Shown: positions 8,243 to 17,321 of the stretch, piece by piece
Layout: each line of letters opens with the position of its first letter
Numbering within the stretch: the first letter of the stretch is position 1
Assembly (NCBI RefSeq): GCF_029892285.1
Contig: NZ_JARXVM010000015.1
Location: 62,001 to 126,000, forward strand
DNA from: Rhizobium sp. SG_E_25_P2
GTDB taxonomy: Bacteria; Pseudomonadota; Alphaproteobacteria; Rhizobiales; Rhizobiaceae
Reading direction: 5' to 3'
DNA: 64,000 nt
The notes under the pieces: model-generated
Seen by the model: the letters and a program-made list of their open reading frames with translations, nothing else
What the model was told of the DNA's origin: nothing
Database searches by the model: none
Program-made: the position numbers and the translations under genes

Positions 8243-11200
8243 TGCGCATCCGTTCGCTCGATCTTATCCGTTACGGCAAATTCACCGATCGCAGCCTCGA
8301 TTTCGGCGACAAGCCTGAGAATGGCCCGGACTTTCACATCGTCCATGGCCCCAACGAGGCCGGCAAGTCGACGTTGTTTTCCGCCTGGCTCGATTTTCTC
8401 TATGGCATCGACCCGCGTTCGCCTTATGCCTTCCTGCATGACTACAAATCCATGCGGATCTCGGCGCGGCTGGAAACGGCAGCCGGCCCGCGCCTGCTGA
8501 CCCGCATCAAGAAACCGCAAGCGAGCCTACTCGATGAAGCCGACCAGCCGGTCGGCGATCACCTGCTGCTCGGCGATCTCGGCGGGCTCGATCGCGACGC
8601 CTATCGCACCATGTTCTCGCTCGACGAGACGACGCTGGAGGAGGGCGGCCGCGCCATTCTCGACAGCAAGGGCGATCTCGGACAATTGCTGTTTTCGGCC
8701 AGCGCCGGCCTGTCGGAACTGGCGCAAAAGCTGGAGGCGATCCGCTCGGAGACCGACGGCTTCCACAAACCACGCGCCTCCAAGACCGAGCTCGCCGATC
8801 TCAAGCGGCGGCTCGAAGAGTTGAAGGCCGAGCGCGACCGCATCGATATCGCCGCCAGCGAACACGGCAGGTTGACCACTGAGCGCGACCGCGCCCGCAC
8901 GGCCTATGAGACCGCCAATCGCGACCGCGCCGCGCTCCGCGTCAAGCTCGACCGCGCTGAAAAGCGGCTGAGCGCCCTGCCGCAAGCCGCCCGTCTCGCC
9001 GCGCTGCGCATGGAGCGCGCCGCTCTCTCCCTGCCGCCCGCGCCGCCAGAAGGCTGGGACCGCGATGTCGCCGCGCTCCGCCGCCGCGCGCTCGAAACCG
9101 AGACCGCGCTTGCGCGGCTGATCCGCGAGCAGCAGGCTCTCGCGGGCGGCGAGGACGAACAGCCCGTCGATCCCATCCTGAATGCCGAAAGCCGTTTCGA
9201 GGGACTGGCCGATCTCGCCGCCCGCGCCCGCGCCGAAGCCCAGGATCTGCCGCGCCGGGAAAATGAATTGCGCGAGGCCGACCGCCGCGTCGCCGACAGT
9301 CTTGTCCGTCTCGGCCGTGCCGATGAAGAGGACCCGGCGCGGCTGCCTCTGCCTGCTATCAGGCTCGGCGCCATCAAGCCGCTGATCAAGGCGCATGCGC
9401 CGCTCACTGAGCGCCGGGCTGCCGCCATCCGCGAAGCCCGCGCCGCCCAGGAGGCGTTGGATGCCGCCCAGGAGGCCATCGACCAAGAGGCCGGGGCAGG
9501 CGCGGACGCTGCAGCGCTCGCCTGGCTTTCCGATTGCCTCGCCGAAAGCCGGGGCGTCGATCTCACCGGCCGCATCCAGCGGCTGGAGCGCGATGTCGAG
9601 GCCGCCAAACTCCAGTTCGACCGCCGGCTCGCGGCACTCCGCCCCTGGCGCGGTCGCCGCGATGATCTCACGGACCTCCGCCTGCCGCCGGTCCGCGAAC
9701 TCGCCGACTGGCGCAGGCGCCTCGAAGAGGCGGACAAGACGCTGTCCGGCCTCGAAGCCGATCTCCGCCGCCTTCATCCCGAACGCGCCGGTCTGCTCGC
9801 CGAACGCGCGAGCCTCGCCGATCAGCAGGGCGTCGTCTCCGACGCCGTGCTCACGGACGCCCGCGCCGCTCGCGAGGCCGCCTGGTCCACCCATCGGTCC
9901 AGCCTCTCCCCGGACACAGCCGACGCTTTCCGCACAGCGCTCGACACGGATGACGCCTATCGCGCCCGCCGCATGACCCAGGCCGCCGAAGCCGCGCGCC
10001 TTGCCGGTCTCGATCAGTCGCTCGCCCGGCTGGACGCGCAGACCGAAGCGCTGTCGCGCCAGCGCGCCGACGCTGCGCAAGCGCTCGCCGCGCTCCGCGA
10101 GACCTTCGCCGCCTATGTCGAAGAGATCGCTCCGGGCGTAGAGCCCGAGATCGCCCGCCTCGAAGCCTGGCGCCAGGACGCCGACGCCGCGCTCGAAGCG
10201 CTCACCGCCCTCGATGACGCCGAGCGCGCCCGCGACGAGGCTGTCACCGCTTTCGACGCCGCCCGCGAGCGGCTGGCCCAGGCGCTCGCCGCCTGCGGTC
10301 TGCGCGTCGACGCCTCCGCCCAGCTCGATGCGCTCACCTTCACCGGCCGCCGCTTTCTTGACACCGAAACCCGCCGCGCCGCGCTGACCGACGCTTACGC
10401 GGCCCGCGAGGCCGATCTCCTCCGTCGCCGCAAAGCCGAGGCTGAGGCCAAATCCGAACTCGCCGCCTGGGACACCGCTTGGCGCGAGGCGTTGGCCGCC
10501 TCCTGGCTGATGGAGACGGGGGAGGGACTCGTACCCCCGACGCCTGCCGTCGTCGGCGAACTGATCGACCAGCTGCAGGCGCTCGACAGCGCGCTGTCGG
10601 CCCGCGCCGTCACCGTCGATCGCATCGACAAGATGAACCGCGACATCGACCTCTTCACCGACGCCATGCGCAGCCTCGCCGACGACTATGGTTTTGACGA
10701 TACACTCGCGCCCTTGCAGATCCACCGCGATTTCGAGCGCCGCCTGCGCGACGCCCGCGAGGATTTCGCCCGCCGCCGCGACGCCGAGACGCGGCTGTCG
10801 AAGCTTGTCGAGGAGCGGGCCGAGATCGAGGCGGCGCGCGATGCGCTTGCCGCTGAGACCGCCCGTCTCGCCGATCATTTCGGCGTCGAAGGTCTCGATG
10901 GCGTCGAGGCGGCGCTGGCGCTCATCCGGCGCGGCGCGGAGCTCGATCGCACTATTATCGATCTCGCCGCCGATCTCCGCGACAGTCTCGCAGCCCCCGA
11001 TATCGCGGCGGCCGAACAGGAACTGACAGGCCTTGACCGCGACGCGCTGCTGGCCGAGATCGAGGAGACCAGACCCGCCGCCGAAGCGCGCGATCTCGAA
11101 ACCCAGCGCCTCTACGCTGTCGCCAGCGCGGCCGAAGCCAAGCTCAAGGAAATCGATGGCGACGACCGCGTCGCCCGGCTGATCTCCGCCCGCCGCACCG

Positions 11201-11700
11201 TGCTGCTCGACATCGAGGAAGGCGCGCGCCGCACGCTCGAACTCCGGCTCGGCGCGCTCGCCGCCGAACAGGCGCTGAGGCTCTATCGCGACCGCCACCG
11301 CTCCTCGATGATGGGCCGCGCCTCCGACGCCTTCGCCCAACTCACCCGCGGCGCCTATCGCGGTCTCGCCGCCCAGCGCGACGGCCAGCAGGAAACGCTG
11401 ATCGCGCTCTCCGCCGACGGCGGCTCCAAACAGGCGGGCGATCTCTCCAAGGGCGCGCAATATCAGCTCTATCTGGCGCTGCGCATCGCCGGCTACGGCG
11501 AATACGCCGCCGCCCGCATGCCGGCGCCCTTCATCGCCGACGACATCATGGAAAGTTTCGACGACATGCGCGCCGAAGAAGCGCTGACCCAACTCTCCGC
11601 CATGGCCCGCTCCGGCCAGGTCATCTATCTCACCCATCACCAGCATATCCGCGACATGGCCATGCAGGTATGCCCGGGGGTGAGGGTGCATGAGTTGTGA
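8242..11700 (+). CDS. YhaN-like AAA ATPase, SbcC/Rad50-type
   Basis: A 1152-residue ATPase starting MRIRSLDLIRYGKF, with Walker A GPNEAGKST at about residues 36-44. The middle 900 residues are Ala/Glu/Arg-rich heptads that form long coiled coils. The C-terminal lobe has a signature-like LSKGAQYQLYLALRIA, Walker B-like FIADDIMESFDDMR and a THHQH switch. This layout is that of the YhaN branch of Rad50/SbcC proteins. It is translationally coupled to the nuclease upstream; together they would clamp and trim DNA ends. The coding strand is very GC-rich, which leaves a 1071-codon open frame on the other strand that I do not regard as a gene. Confidence 0.87.
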   Translation: MRIRSLDLIRYGKFTDRSLDFGDKPENGPDFHIVHGPNEAGKSTLFSAWLDFLYGIDPRSPYAFLHDYKSMRISARLETAAGPRLLTRIKKPQASLLDEADQPVGDHLLLGDLGGLDRDAYRTMFSLDETTLEEGGRAILDSKGDLGQLLFSASAGLSELAQKLEAIRSETDGFHKPRASKTELADLKRRLEELKAERDRIDIAASEHGRLTTERDRARTAYETANRDRAALRVKLDRAEKRLSALPQAARLAALRMERAALSLPPAPPEGWDRDVAALRRRALETETALARLIREQQALAGGEDEQPVDPILNAESRFEGLADLAARARAEAQDLPRRENELREADRRVADSLVRLGRADEEDPARLPLPAIRLGAIKPLIKAHAPLTERRAAAIREARAAQEALDAAQEAIDQEAGAGADAAALAWLSDCLAESRGVDLTGRIQRLERDVEAAKLQFDRRLAALRPWRGRRDDLTDLRLPPVRELADWRRRLEEADKTLSGLEADLRRLHPERAGLLAERASLADQQGVVSDAVLTDARAAREAAWSTHRSSLSPDTADAFRTALDTDDAYRARRMTQAAEAARLAGLDQSLARLDAQTEALSRQRADAAQALAALRETFAAYVEEIAPGVEPEIARLEAWRQDADAALEALTALDDAERARDEAVTAFDAARERLAQALAACGLRVDASAQLDALTFTGRRFLDTETRRAALTDAYAAREADLLRRRKAEAEAKSELAAWDTAWREALAASWLMETGEGLVPPTPAVVGELIDQLQALDSALSARAVTVDRIDKMNRDIDLFTDAMRSLADDYGFDDTLAPLQIHRDFERRLRDAREDFARRRDAETRLSKLVEERAEIEAARDALAAETARLADHFGVEGLDGVEAALALIRRGAELDRTIIDLAADLRDSLAAPDIAAAEQELTGLDRDALLAEIEETRPAAEARDLETQRLYAVASAAEAKLKEIDGDDRVARLISARRTVLLDIEEGARRTLELRLGALAAEQALRLYRDRHRSSMMGRASDAFAQLTRGAYRGLAAQRDGQQETLIALSADGGSKQAGDLSKGAQYQLYLALRIAGYGEYAAARMPAPFIADDIMESFDDMRAEEALTQLSAMARSGQVIYLTHHQHIRDMAMQVCPGVRVHEL

Positions 11701-11769
11701 GCGATCCTTGGACGCAGCGATAGCGTCCAACAGGCAGGACATGGGTCACTAACGCAGTGGCCGCGGCTA

Positions 11770-11922
11770 CCCCCTCTGTCCTGCCGGACATCTCCCCCTC
11801 AAGGGGGGAGATCGGATGGGGCGGCGGTTTCCGCTCTCTCGACGTCAATGGCCGGGCGATGGCCGGCCCGCCTGCCAATCTCCCCCCTTGAGGGGGAGAT
11901 GGTCGGCAGACCAGAGGGGGGC
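11770..11922. repeat. Inverted pair of palindromic repeat units, dispersed family
   Basis: Two units of about 44 bases (11770-11813 and 11878-11922) face each other. Each contains the palindromic core CTCCCCCTCAAGGGGGGAG and an arm ending in the CCCCTCT / AGAGGGG box. The pair fills much of the 354-base gap between the ATPase and the zinc genes. Related units occur at 29066-29200 and 31890-32043. Such elements are common between genes in rhizobial genomes; the RNA could fold into a long hairpin. Confidence 0.75.
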
Positions 11923-12022
11923 GCCGCACGCGCCGCCTTGAGTTTCCACGCCGAACCCGCAGACGATCAGATCCCACTCGTCCCCTTGCCAATATTCCGC
12001 CACTATTGTATCGCCACATCAC

Positions 12023-12041
12023 GTTATGTTATTACATTAAC
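12023..12041. promoter_or_regulatory. Zur-like operator before the zinc transporter operon
   Basis: GTTATGTTATTACATTAAC contains the dyad ATGT-TATT-ACAT, close to the ATGTTATAACAT core of alphaproteobacterial Zur sites. It lies in an AT-rich patch 13 bases before the first small ORF of the zinc operon, a position suited to repression when zinc is plentiful. Confidence 0.6.
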
Positions 12042-12054
12042 TTTCGGAAACCCG

Positions 12055-12180
12055 ATGCGGCGCGAATTTTCTGTTTCTCCGGGCCTTCTCGGCCAGTCTT
12101 CTCTCCTGCGCGTCGCCTTCGCGCTCGTCGTCGTCGCCGGGCTCTGGGCGGCCGTGGTCTGGGCGGTGGCGCTGCCATGA
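12055..12180 (+). CDS. Small single-pass membrane protein leading the zinc operon
   Basis: A 41-residue frame beginning MRREFSVSP with one hydrophobic helix from about residue 18 to 40 (LRVAFALVVVAGLWAAVVWA). I do not recognise it. Its TGA overlaps the ATG of the transporter ATPase by four bases (ATGA at 12177-12180), which is the main evidence that it is translated. The ribosome site (CGGAAA) is weak. The positively charged N-terminus suggests the N-terminus is cytoplasmic. It could be an accessory subunit of the zinc transporter or a translated leader that couples ribosomes into the ATPase gene. Confidence 0.5.
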   Translation: MRREFSVSPGLLGQSSLLRVAFALVVVAGLWAAVVWAVALP

Positions 12181-12923
12181 GCGCCGCCATCCGCATGTCC
12201 AATCTCACGCTCGCCTATCGCCGGCATCCGGCGGTGCATCATGTCTCGGGCGAGTTTGCCTCTGGCAGCCTCACCGCCATCGCCGGGCCGAATGGGGCGG
12301 GGAAATCGACGCTGCTCAAAGCGCTGATGGGCGAGATCCGGCCGGTCGAGGGGCGTATCGAACATCGACTGTCGCGCCATGATTTCGGCTATCTGCCGCA
12401 GGCCGCCGAGATCGACCGGCGCTTTCCGATTTCGGTGATCGAAACGGTGATGCTCGGCGCCTGGGGCCGGGCCGGCGCCTTCGGGCGCATGACGCGCGCC
12501 GATCTCGTCAAGGCCGAGGAGGCGCTCGCCGCCGTCGGGCTGACGGGCTTCGAACGCCGGCCGATCGGCCAGTTGTCGGCGGGGCAGTTCCAGCGGGCGC
12601 TGTTTGCCCGGCTGCTGCTGCAGGATGCGCCGGTGATCCTGCTCGACGAACCTTTCACCGCCATCGACGCCCGCACCACCGCCGATCTCCTGGCGCTGGT
12701 GGCCGGCTGGCATGGCGAGGGCCGCACGGTGGTGGCGGTGCTGCATGATGTCGAGCAGATCCGCACGCATTTTCCTCAGACGCTGCTGATCGCCCGCGAA
12801 CAGGTCGCCTGGGGTCCCACCGCTGCAGCGCTGTCGCCGGACAATCTCCTGAAAGCCCGGGCCATGTCGGAAAGCTGGGATGAGACGGCCGGCGTCTGCG
12901 TCCGCCCGGAGGTCGCGGCATGA
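12177..12923 (+). CDS. aztA: Zinc ABC transporter ATP-binding protein, AztA-like
   Basis: A 248-residue ABC ATPase starting MSAAIRMSNLTLAYRRHPAVHHVSG, with Walker A GPNGAGKST, Q-loop YLPQAAEI, signature LSAGQFQRALFAR, Walker B VILLDEPF and switch LHDVEQ. It energises import of zinc (or manganese) across the inner membrane. The HPAVHHVSG opening is typical of AztA proteins. The ATG at 12177 overlaps the small ORF before it, and its own stop overlaps the permease ATG at 12920, so translation is coupled throughout. The Zur-like box upstream favours zinc. The frame is open further upstream, but that part overlaps the small ORF. Confidence 0.82.
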   Translation: MSAAIRMSNLTLAYRRHPAVHHVSGEFASGSLTAIAGPNGAGKSTLLKALMGEIRPVEGRIEHRLSRHDFGYLPQAAEIDRRFPISVIETVMLGAWGRAGAFGRMTRADLVKAEEALAAVGLTGFERRPIGQLSAGQFQRALFARLLLQDAPVILLDEPFTAIDARTTADLLALVAGWHGEGRTVVAVLHDVEQIRTHFPQTLLIAREQVAWGPTAAALSPDNLLKARAMSESWDETAGVCVRPEVAA

Positions 12924-13792
12924 CGGCCTATGATCTTCTAATCGCGCCTTTCGCCGATTTCGGCTTCATGCGCCGGGCGCTGGTCGCCTCGCTGTGTCTT
13001 GCGGTCGGCTCCGGCCCTATCGGCGTCTTCCTGATGCTCCGGCGCATGAGCCTGATGGGCGACGCCATGAGCCATGCCGTGCTGCCGGGCGCCGCGATCG
13101 GCTATCTCGCCGCGGGAACGCTATCGGTCTCCGCCATGAGCTTGGGCGGTCTCGTCGCCGGCCTGTCGGTGGCGCTGCTTGCGGGTCTCGTGAGCCGCGG
13201 CAAGACGCTCCCCGAAGATGCGAGTTTCGCGAGCTTCTATCTGGCGTCCTTAGCGCTCGGCGTGCTGATCGTCTCGCTCAAGGGCTCGAACATCGATCTC
13301 CTGCATGTGCTGTTCGGAACGATCCTCGCCATCGACGCCGAAGCCTTGACGCAGATCGCGGCCATCGCCTCCTTCACGCTTCTGGCGCTCGCCGTCATCT
13401 ACCGGCCGCTGGTGGCGGAATGCTTCGATCCCGGCTTTCTCCGGGCCGTTGGCGGGCGCGGCCCCATCCATCACGCGCTGTTCCTGTTTCTGGTCGCGCT
13501 CAATCTGGTCGCCAGTTTCCAGGCTTTGGGCACGCTGATGGCGGTGGGGTTGATGATGCTGCCGGCCGCCATCGCCCGGCTGTGGACCGACCGCCTGCCG
13601 GCGATGATGCTGATCTCGGCAGTGTCGGCCGCCGCCGCCAGCTATCTCGGCCTCATCGCCTCCTATCATCTCGAGCTCGCCTCCGGCCCGACCATCATCA
13701 TGGCGGCCGCGCTGTTCTTCGTCATCTCGCTGGCCATCGCCCCGTCGGGCTGGCTGCCGAAACTCTTTCCCCGTCCGCATCTCGAGGGCTGA
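12920..13792 (+). CDS. aztB: Zinc ABC transporter permease, AztB-like
   Basis: A 290-residue integral membrane protein of the ABC-3 family with about eight to nine hydrophobic segments. It begins LLIAPFADFGFMRRALVASL and has RRMSLMGDAMSHAVLPGAAIG, the conserved cytoplasmic contact for the ATPase in metal-importing permeases. The LIAPFADFGFMRRAL opening is characteristic of AztB. It overlaps the ATPase gene by four bases and lies 31 bases before the binding-protein gene. Confidence 0.85.
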   Translation: MTAYDLLIAPFADFGFMRRALVASLCLAVGSGPIGVFLMLRRMSLMGDAMSHAVLPGAAIGYLAAGTLSVSAMSLGGLVAGLSVALLAGLVSRGKTLPEDASFASFYLASLALGVLIVSLKGSNIDLLHVLFGTILAIDAEALTQIAAIASFTLLALAVIYRPLVAECFDPGFLRAVGGRGPIHHALFLFLVALNLVASFQALGTLMAVGLMMLPAAIARLWTDRLPAMMLISAVSAAAASYLGLIASYHLELASGPTIIMAAALFFVISLAIAPSGWLPKLFPRPHLEG

Positions 13793-13823
13793 ACCCCTCG
13801 ATCATCCCGAAAGGAAGCCTGCC

Positions 13824-14717
13824 ATGAAGAAAACCCTGCTCTACGCGTCTGCCCTGCCTGTGATCCTCGCTTTCGCCGCCCCGGCCTTTGCCGATGAGAT
13901 CCCCGTCGTCGCCTCCTTCACCGTGCTCGCCGATGTCGCCAAACAGGTCGGCGGCGACCATGTCACGGTCAAAAGCCTCGTCGGCCCCAATGGCGATCCC
14001 CATGAATTCGAACCGTCGCCCGCCGACGCCAAGGCGCTGAAATCTGCCAAGGTGGTCTTCGTCTCGGGCGAAGGGCTGGAAGGCTGGATGGACAGGCTGA
14101 TCACCGCCTCGGGTTATCAGGGCAAGCCGGTCACCGTCTCCCAGGGCGTCAAGACCCGCAAGATGGAGGAAGACGGCCAGACCGTCACCGATCCGCATGT
14201 CTGGAACAGCCCCGTGAATGTGAAGGTGTGGGTGAAGAATATCGAGACGGCGCTGATCAAGGCCGACCCCGCCGACGCCGAGGCCTACAAGGCCAATGCC
14301 CGGGCCTATCTCGACAAGCTCGACGCCATGGACGCTTACGCCCATTCCCGCATCGACCCCATTCCGGAAAGCGCGCGCAAGGTGCTGACCAGCCATGACG
14401 CCTTCGGCTATTTCGGCCGCGAATATAAGGTGCGGTTCCTCGCTCCCATCGGCGTCTCGACCGAAACGGAAGCCTCGGCCGGCGATGTCGCCAGACTGAT
14501 CAACCCGATCAAGGCCGAGCATGTGAAGACCTATTTCTTCGAAAACTCCAACGATCCGCGCCTCGTCAAACAGATCGCCAAGGCGACCGGCGCGAGCGCC
14601 GGCGGCGAACTCTATGTGGAATCGCTGTCGGACAAGGACGGCGTCGCGCCGACCTATGAGACGATGTTCCGCTACAATGTCGACCTCATCGCCGCCGCCA
14701 TGGCCAAGGGCAGCTGA
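13824..14717 (+). CDS. aztC: Periplasmic zinc-binding protein of the ABC transporter, AztC-like
   Basis: A 297-residue cluster A-I binding protein with a signal peptide cleaved after about AFA-DEI (residue 23). Likely metal ligands are the His of the GDPHEFEPS segment, the His of DPHVWNSP, the His of TSHDAFGYF and a late Asp in the ESLSDKDGVAPTY region. The His-rich loop typical of ZnuA is short here (KTRKMEEDGQTVTDPH) and holds no histidine run, and the mature protein has no cysteine, so it lacks the AztC disulfide I would expect. It could thus also be read as a generic zinc/manganese binding protein. A GAAAGGAAGCC ribosome site precedes the ATG. Confidence 0.8.
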   Translation: MKKTLLYASALPVILAFAAPAFADEIPVVASFTVLADVAKQVGGDHVTVKSLVGPNGDPHEFEPSPADAKALKSAKVVFVSGEGLEGWMDRLITASGYQGKPVTVSQGVKTRKMEEDGQTVTDPHVWNSPVNVKVWVKNIETALIKADPADAEAYKANARAYLDKLDAMDAYAHSRIDPIPESARKVLTSHDAFGYFGREYKVRFLAPIGVSTETEASAGDVARLINPIKAEHVKTYFFENSNDPRLVKQIAKATGASAGGELYVESLSDKDGVAPTYETMFRYNVDLIAAAMAKGS

Positions 14718-14841
14718 GCACAACGAAAGCTCCGGGGCGCGGGGGTCCACTCCGCGCCTCCCGGCCCGCGAAAGCTTTGCGGAGTCCTATGTGGTTTTCG
14801 TGATTCGGCGCGTCGGCGCGCCTGAAATCTCAGGACATCAC

Positions 14842-15696
14842 ATGAGTTGGACTGGCCGCAAACTCTATTACGCCTATTACTATCCCAACAAATACACCGG
14901 TTATGAGGGCAATCTCGACAAGAATTCCCTCTATAGCGGCGACGTCACCGTGGGCGACGATGTCGAAATCGGCAAGAACGCCACGCTGTTTCAGATCGAT
15001 CTCTATGAAAAAGGCTTCTTCGTCGATTTCAAGGCCAGCGCCGTCTGGACCGAGCGGGTGTTCAACGGTCTGATGTTCGCCGACAAATATGGCGCGCTGG
15101 AGCGCATCGCCGGCTTCACGCTCAACACCAATATCCGCGGCCTGAACGAGCGCGACATCCAGCTCACCCATGCCTATGGCGTCACCTCTGGCAATGCCAA
15201 AGGCGAGGATGCGCTTTACATCGATCTCGGCGGTGTCGCGACCACCAGCCACAGCTATATTTTCATCACATTCAAGATGAAGCTGAACACCACATTCGCC
15301 AACGATCTGGACGACAAGAACAATCTGGTCACCGGAACTGCGCTCGGCGACCGCATGAACGGCCGGGCCGGCAGGGATATATTGAATGGTTCCGGCAATG
15401 ACGATGTCCTCATCGGCGGCAAGGGCGATGACCGGCTGACCGGGGGAGTGGGCGACGATCGCTTCGTGTTCGATCGCTTCAGCTCCGACACCGTCACGGA
15501 CTTTAACGAGAGGCGCGGCGATCACGACATTCTCGACCTCTCCGGCATCGCCGCCATCCACGACTACAAGGATCTCGTCGACAACCACATGACCCAGAAG
15601 GGCAAGAATGTGGTCATCGATTTCGACAATGGCGAGACGGCGACCATCCTCGGCGTCTCCCTCAAGGAGATCGGCCGCGACGACGTCTGGCTGTGA
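14842..15696 (+). CDS. RTX-type calcium-binding secreted protein
   Basis: A 284-residue protein without a Sec signal. Residues about 165-215 hold three to four glycine/aspartate nonapeptides (GRAGRDILNGSGNDDVLIGG, then KGDDRLTGGVGDDRF), which form the calcium-binding beta roll of RTX proteins. The last 60 residues (TDFNERRGDHDILDLSGI and a hydrophobic end) look like a type I secretion signal. The first 160 residues are of unknown fold and probably carry the activity. I start at the ATG at 14842, preceded by AGGACATC; the frame is open upstream into the zinc-binding gene but that part is not protein-like. No type I exporter is in the window. Confidence 0.75.
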   Translation: MSWTGRKLYYAYYYPNKYTGYEGNLDKNSLYSGDVTVGDDVEIGKNATLFQIDLYEKGFFVDFKASAVWTERVFNGLMFADKYGALERIAGFTLNTNIRGLNERDIQLTHAYGVTSGNAKGEDALYIDLGGVATTSHSYIFITFKMKLNTTFANDLDDKNNLVTGTALGDRMNGRAGRDILNGSGNDDVLIGGKGDDRLTGGVGDDRFVFDRFSSDTVTDFNERRGDHDILDLSGIAAIHDYKDLVDNHMTQKGKNVVIDFDNGETATILGVSLKEIGRDDVWL

Positions 15697-15710
15697 TCGC
15701 AAGTGTCGAG

Positions 15711-15727
15711 GGCGGGAGCGTCCCGCC
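15711..15727 (+). terminator. Hairpin after the RTX gene
   Basis: GGCGGGA (15711-15717) and TCCCGCC (15721-15727) form a 7-base stem with a GCG loop 14 bases after the stop. Only TT follows, so termination efficiency is uncertain. Confidence 0.4.
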
Positions 15728-15886
15728 TTGACGCGCCTGTGTCACCATGGGGCCTTTCGCGCGCTGATCACATCCCAGAAACGGACGAAATTCGCCTGAA
15801 CGGGGCGGTGTTAACTCTCATTTCCCTACGCAGGTTTCCAAACGTAAAAATGGCGTTAACGTCTCCCCGCAAGCAGGAGAGGCGTC

Positions 15887-17320
15887 ATGTTGCAGATAGT
15901 CGATATCGACACGACCCCGATAGTGGTCGACCTCGACGGAACCTTGGTGCGTTCCGACCTCCTGCATGAATCGGTGTTCGACGCTTTGTCTCGCCATGGC
16001 GCGAGGGCTTTGGGCCGCTCGCTGTTCAGCGATCTGCGAAAACAGGCCATCAAGCGGCATTTCGCGGATCTCGCCGACATCGATTACGCCGCATTGCCCT
16101 ATAATGAGGATGTGCTGGCGCTGATCGTGACGACCAAACAGAATGGACGGCCGGTCTATCTCGCCACCGCCGCCGCCCGGCGCCATGCGGAAGGCGTCGC
16201 CGCCCATCTCGGCCTGTTCGACGGCGTGTTCTGCTCGGATGACGCCGTCAATCTCGGCGGCCCCCACAAGGCCGAGGCGCTGGTCGGCGCCTTCGGCGAA
16301 GGCGGTTTCGATTATGTCGGCAATGGCTCTGAAGATCTGGCCATCTGGCGCGTCGCCCGCAGCGCCGTCGCCGTCGAAGCGTCGCGGACGACCACATCCG
16401 CTCTCAGGCGTCTGCATCCGGATTTCGACCACCTGCAGGGACGCGCTGTCTCCGCAAAGCTCCTGGCGCGGCTGCTGCGGGTGCATCAATACGCCAAGAA
16501 CGCGCTGATCTTCATCCCGCTCGTCACCTCGCACAGCTTCGATTTCGCCTCCCTGCTTTTGGCGCTGACAGCCTTTGCGGCCTTCTGCGCCTGCGCCTCC
16601 GGCGTCTATATTCTCAACGATCTTCTCGACATCCAGGCCGACCGGGCGCATCCGAGCAAGCGCCGGCGGCCTTTTGCGTCCGGCGACGTGTCGATCGCCA
16701 CAGGCGTCATGCTTTTCCCCCTGCTGACCGTGCTTGCTTTTGGTCTTGCGGCGCTGGTGTCGCCGGCCTTCGCGGTCGTGCTCGGCGTCTATCTCGCCCT
16801 CACCACCGCCTATTCCTTCTCGCTGAAGCGCAAGATGGTGGTCGATGTCGTCACCTTGGCGATGCTCTACACCATTCGCGTCATCGCCGGCGCCATCGCC
16901 ATCGGCGTGGCGCTGTCGCCCTGGTTATTCGCCTTCTCGACCTTGATCTTCACGGCGCTGGCCTTGGTCAAGCGCTATGTCGAACTGTCGATGCGGCTCG
17001 ACGCCGGCCTGCCGGATCCGTCCAATCGCAACTACCGGATTGGCGACCTGCAGGTGATCGCGGCCCTGGCCGCCGCCGCCGGCATGAACGCCATCACCGT
17101 TCTCGCCCTCTATGTCAGTTCGCCCAATGTCGCGGCGCTCTATTCGCGTCCGGAGATCCTCTGGGGTCTCTGCCCGCTGATGCTCTATTGGGTGGCGCGG
17201 ATGCTGTTGATGGCGCATCGTCGGCTGATGCATGACGATCCGATCGTCTTCGCCATCCGCGACCGGCGCAGTTGGGCGGTCGGGGCCGGATGCCTGGTCG
17301 TGCTGTTCGGAGCGCTCTGA
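15887..17320 (+). CDS. HAD-UbiA fusion: polyprenyl-phosphate phosphoribosyl/prenyl transferase-like
   Basis: Residues 1 to about 190 form a HAD-type phosphatase domain with the nucleophile motif VVDLDGT (D15, D17). Residues about 200-477 form a UbiA-type membrane prenyltransferase with the first aspartate motif N244DxxDxxxD252 and about eight helices. This two-domain layout resembles enzymes that make decaprenyl-phosphate pentoses: the UbiA part moves phosphoribose to polyprenyl phosphate and the HAD part removes the extra phosphate. AGGAGAGGCGTC precedes the ATG. It is followed after one base by a large membrane protein and then by an SMR-type protein, which suggests a lipid-linked sugar for a surface glycan. 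Confidence 0.8.
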   Translation: MLQIVDIDTTPIVVDLDGTLVRSDLLHESVFDALSRHGARALGRSLFSDLRKQAIKRHFADLADIDYAALPYNEDVLALIVTTKQNGRPVYLATAAARRHAEGVAAHLGLFDGVFCSDDAVNLGGPHKAEALVGAFGEGGFDYVGNGSEDLAIWRVARSAVAVEASRTTTSALRRLHPDFDHLQGRAVSAKLLARLLRVHQYAKNALIFIPLVTSHSFDFASLLLALTAFAAFCACASGVYILNDLLDIQADRAHPSKRRRPFASGDVSIATGVMLFPLLTVLAFGLAALVSPAFAVVLGVYLALTTAYSFSLKRKMVVDVVTLAMLYTIRVIAGAIAIGVALSPWLFAFSTLIFTALALVKRYVELSMRLDAGLPDPSNRNYRIGDLQVIAALAAAAGMNAITVLALYVSSPNVAALYSRPEILWGLCPLMLYWVARMLLMAHRRLMHDDPIVFAIRDRRSWAVGAGCLVVLFGAL

Positions 17321-17321
17321 C

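Noticed and set aside
8527-11742. A 1071-codon open frame on the minus strand over the YhaN-like ATPase gene
   Set aside because: The ATPase on the plus strand has clear motifs and the antisense frame is low-complexity (Gly, Ala, Asp, Glu, Leu-rich) with no domains; GC-rich codon use removes stops on the other strand.
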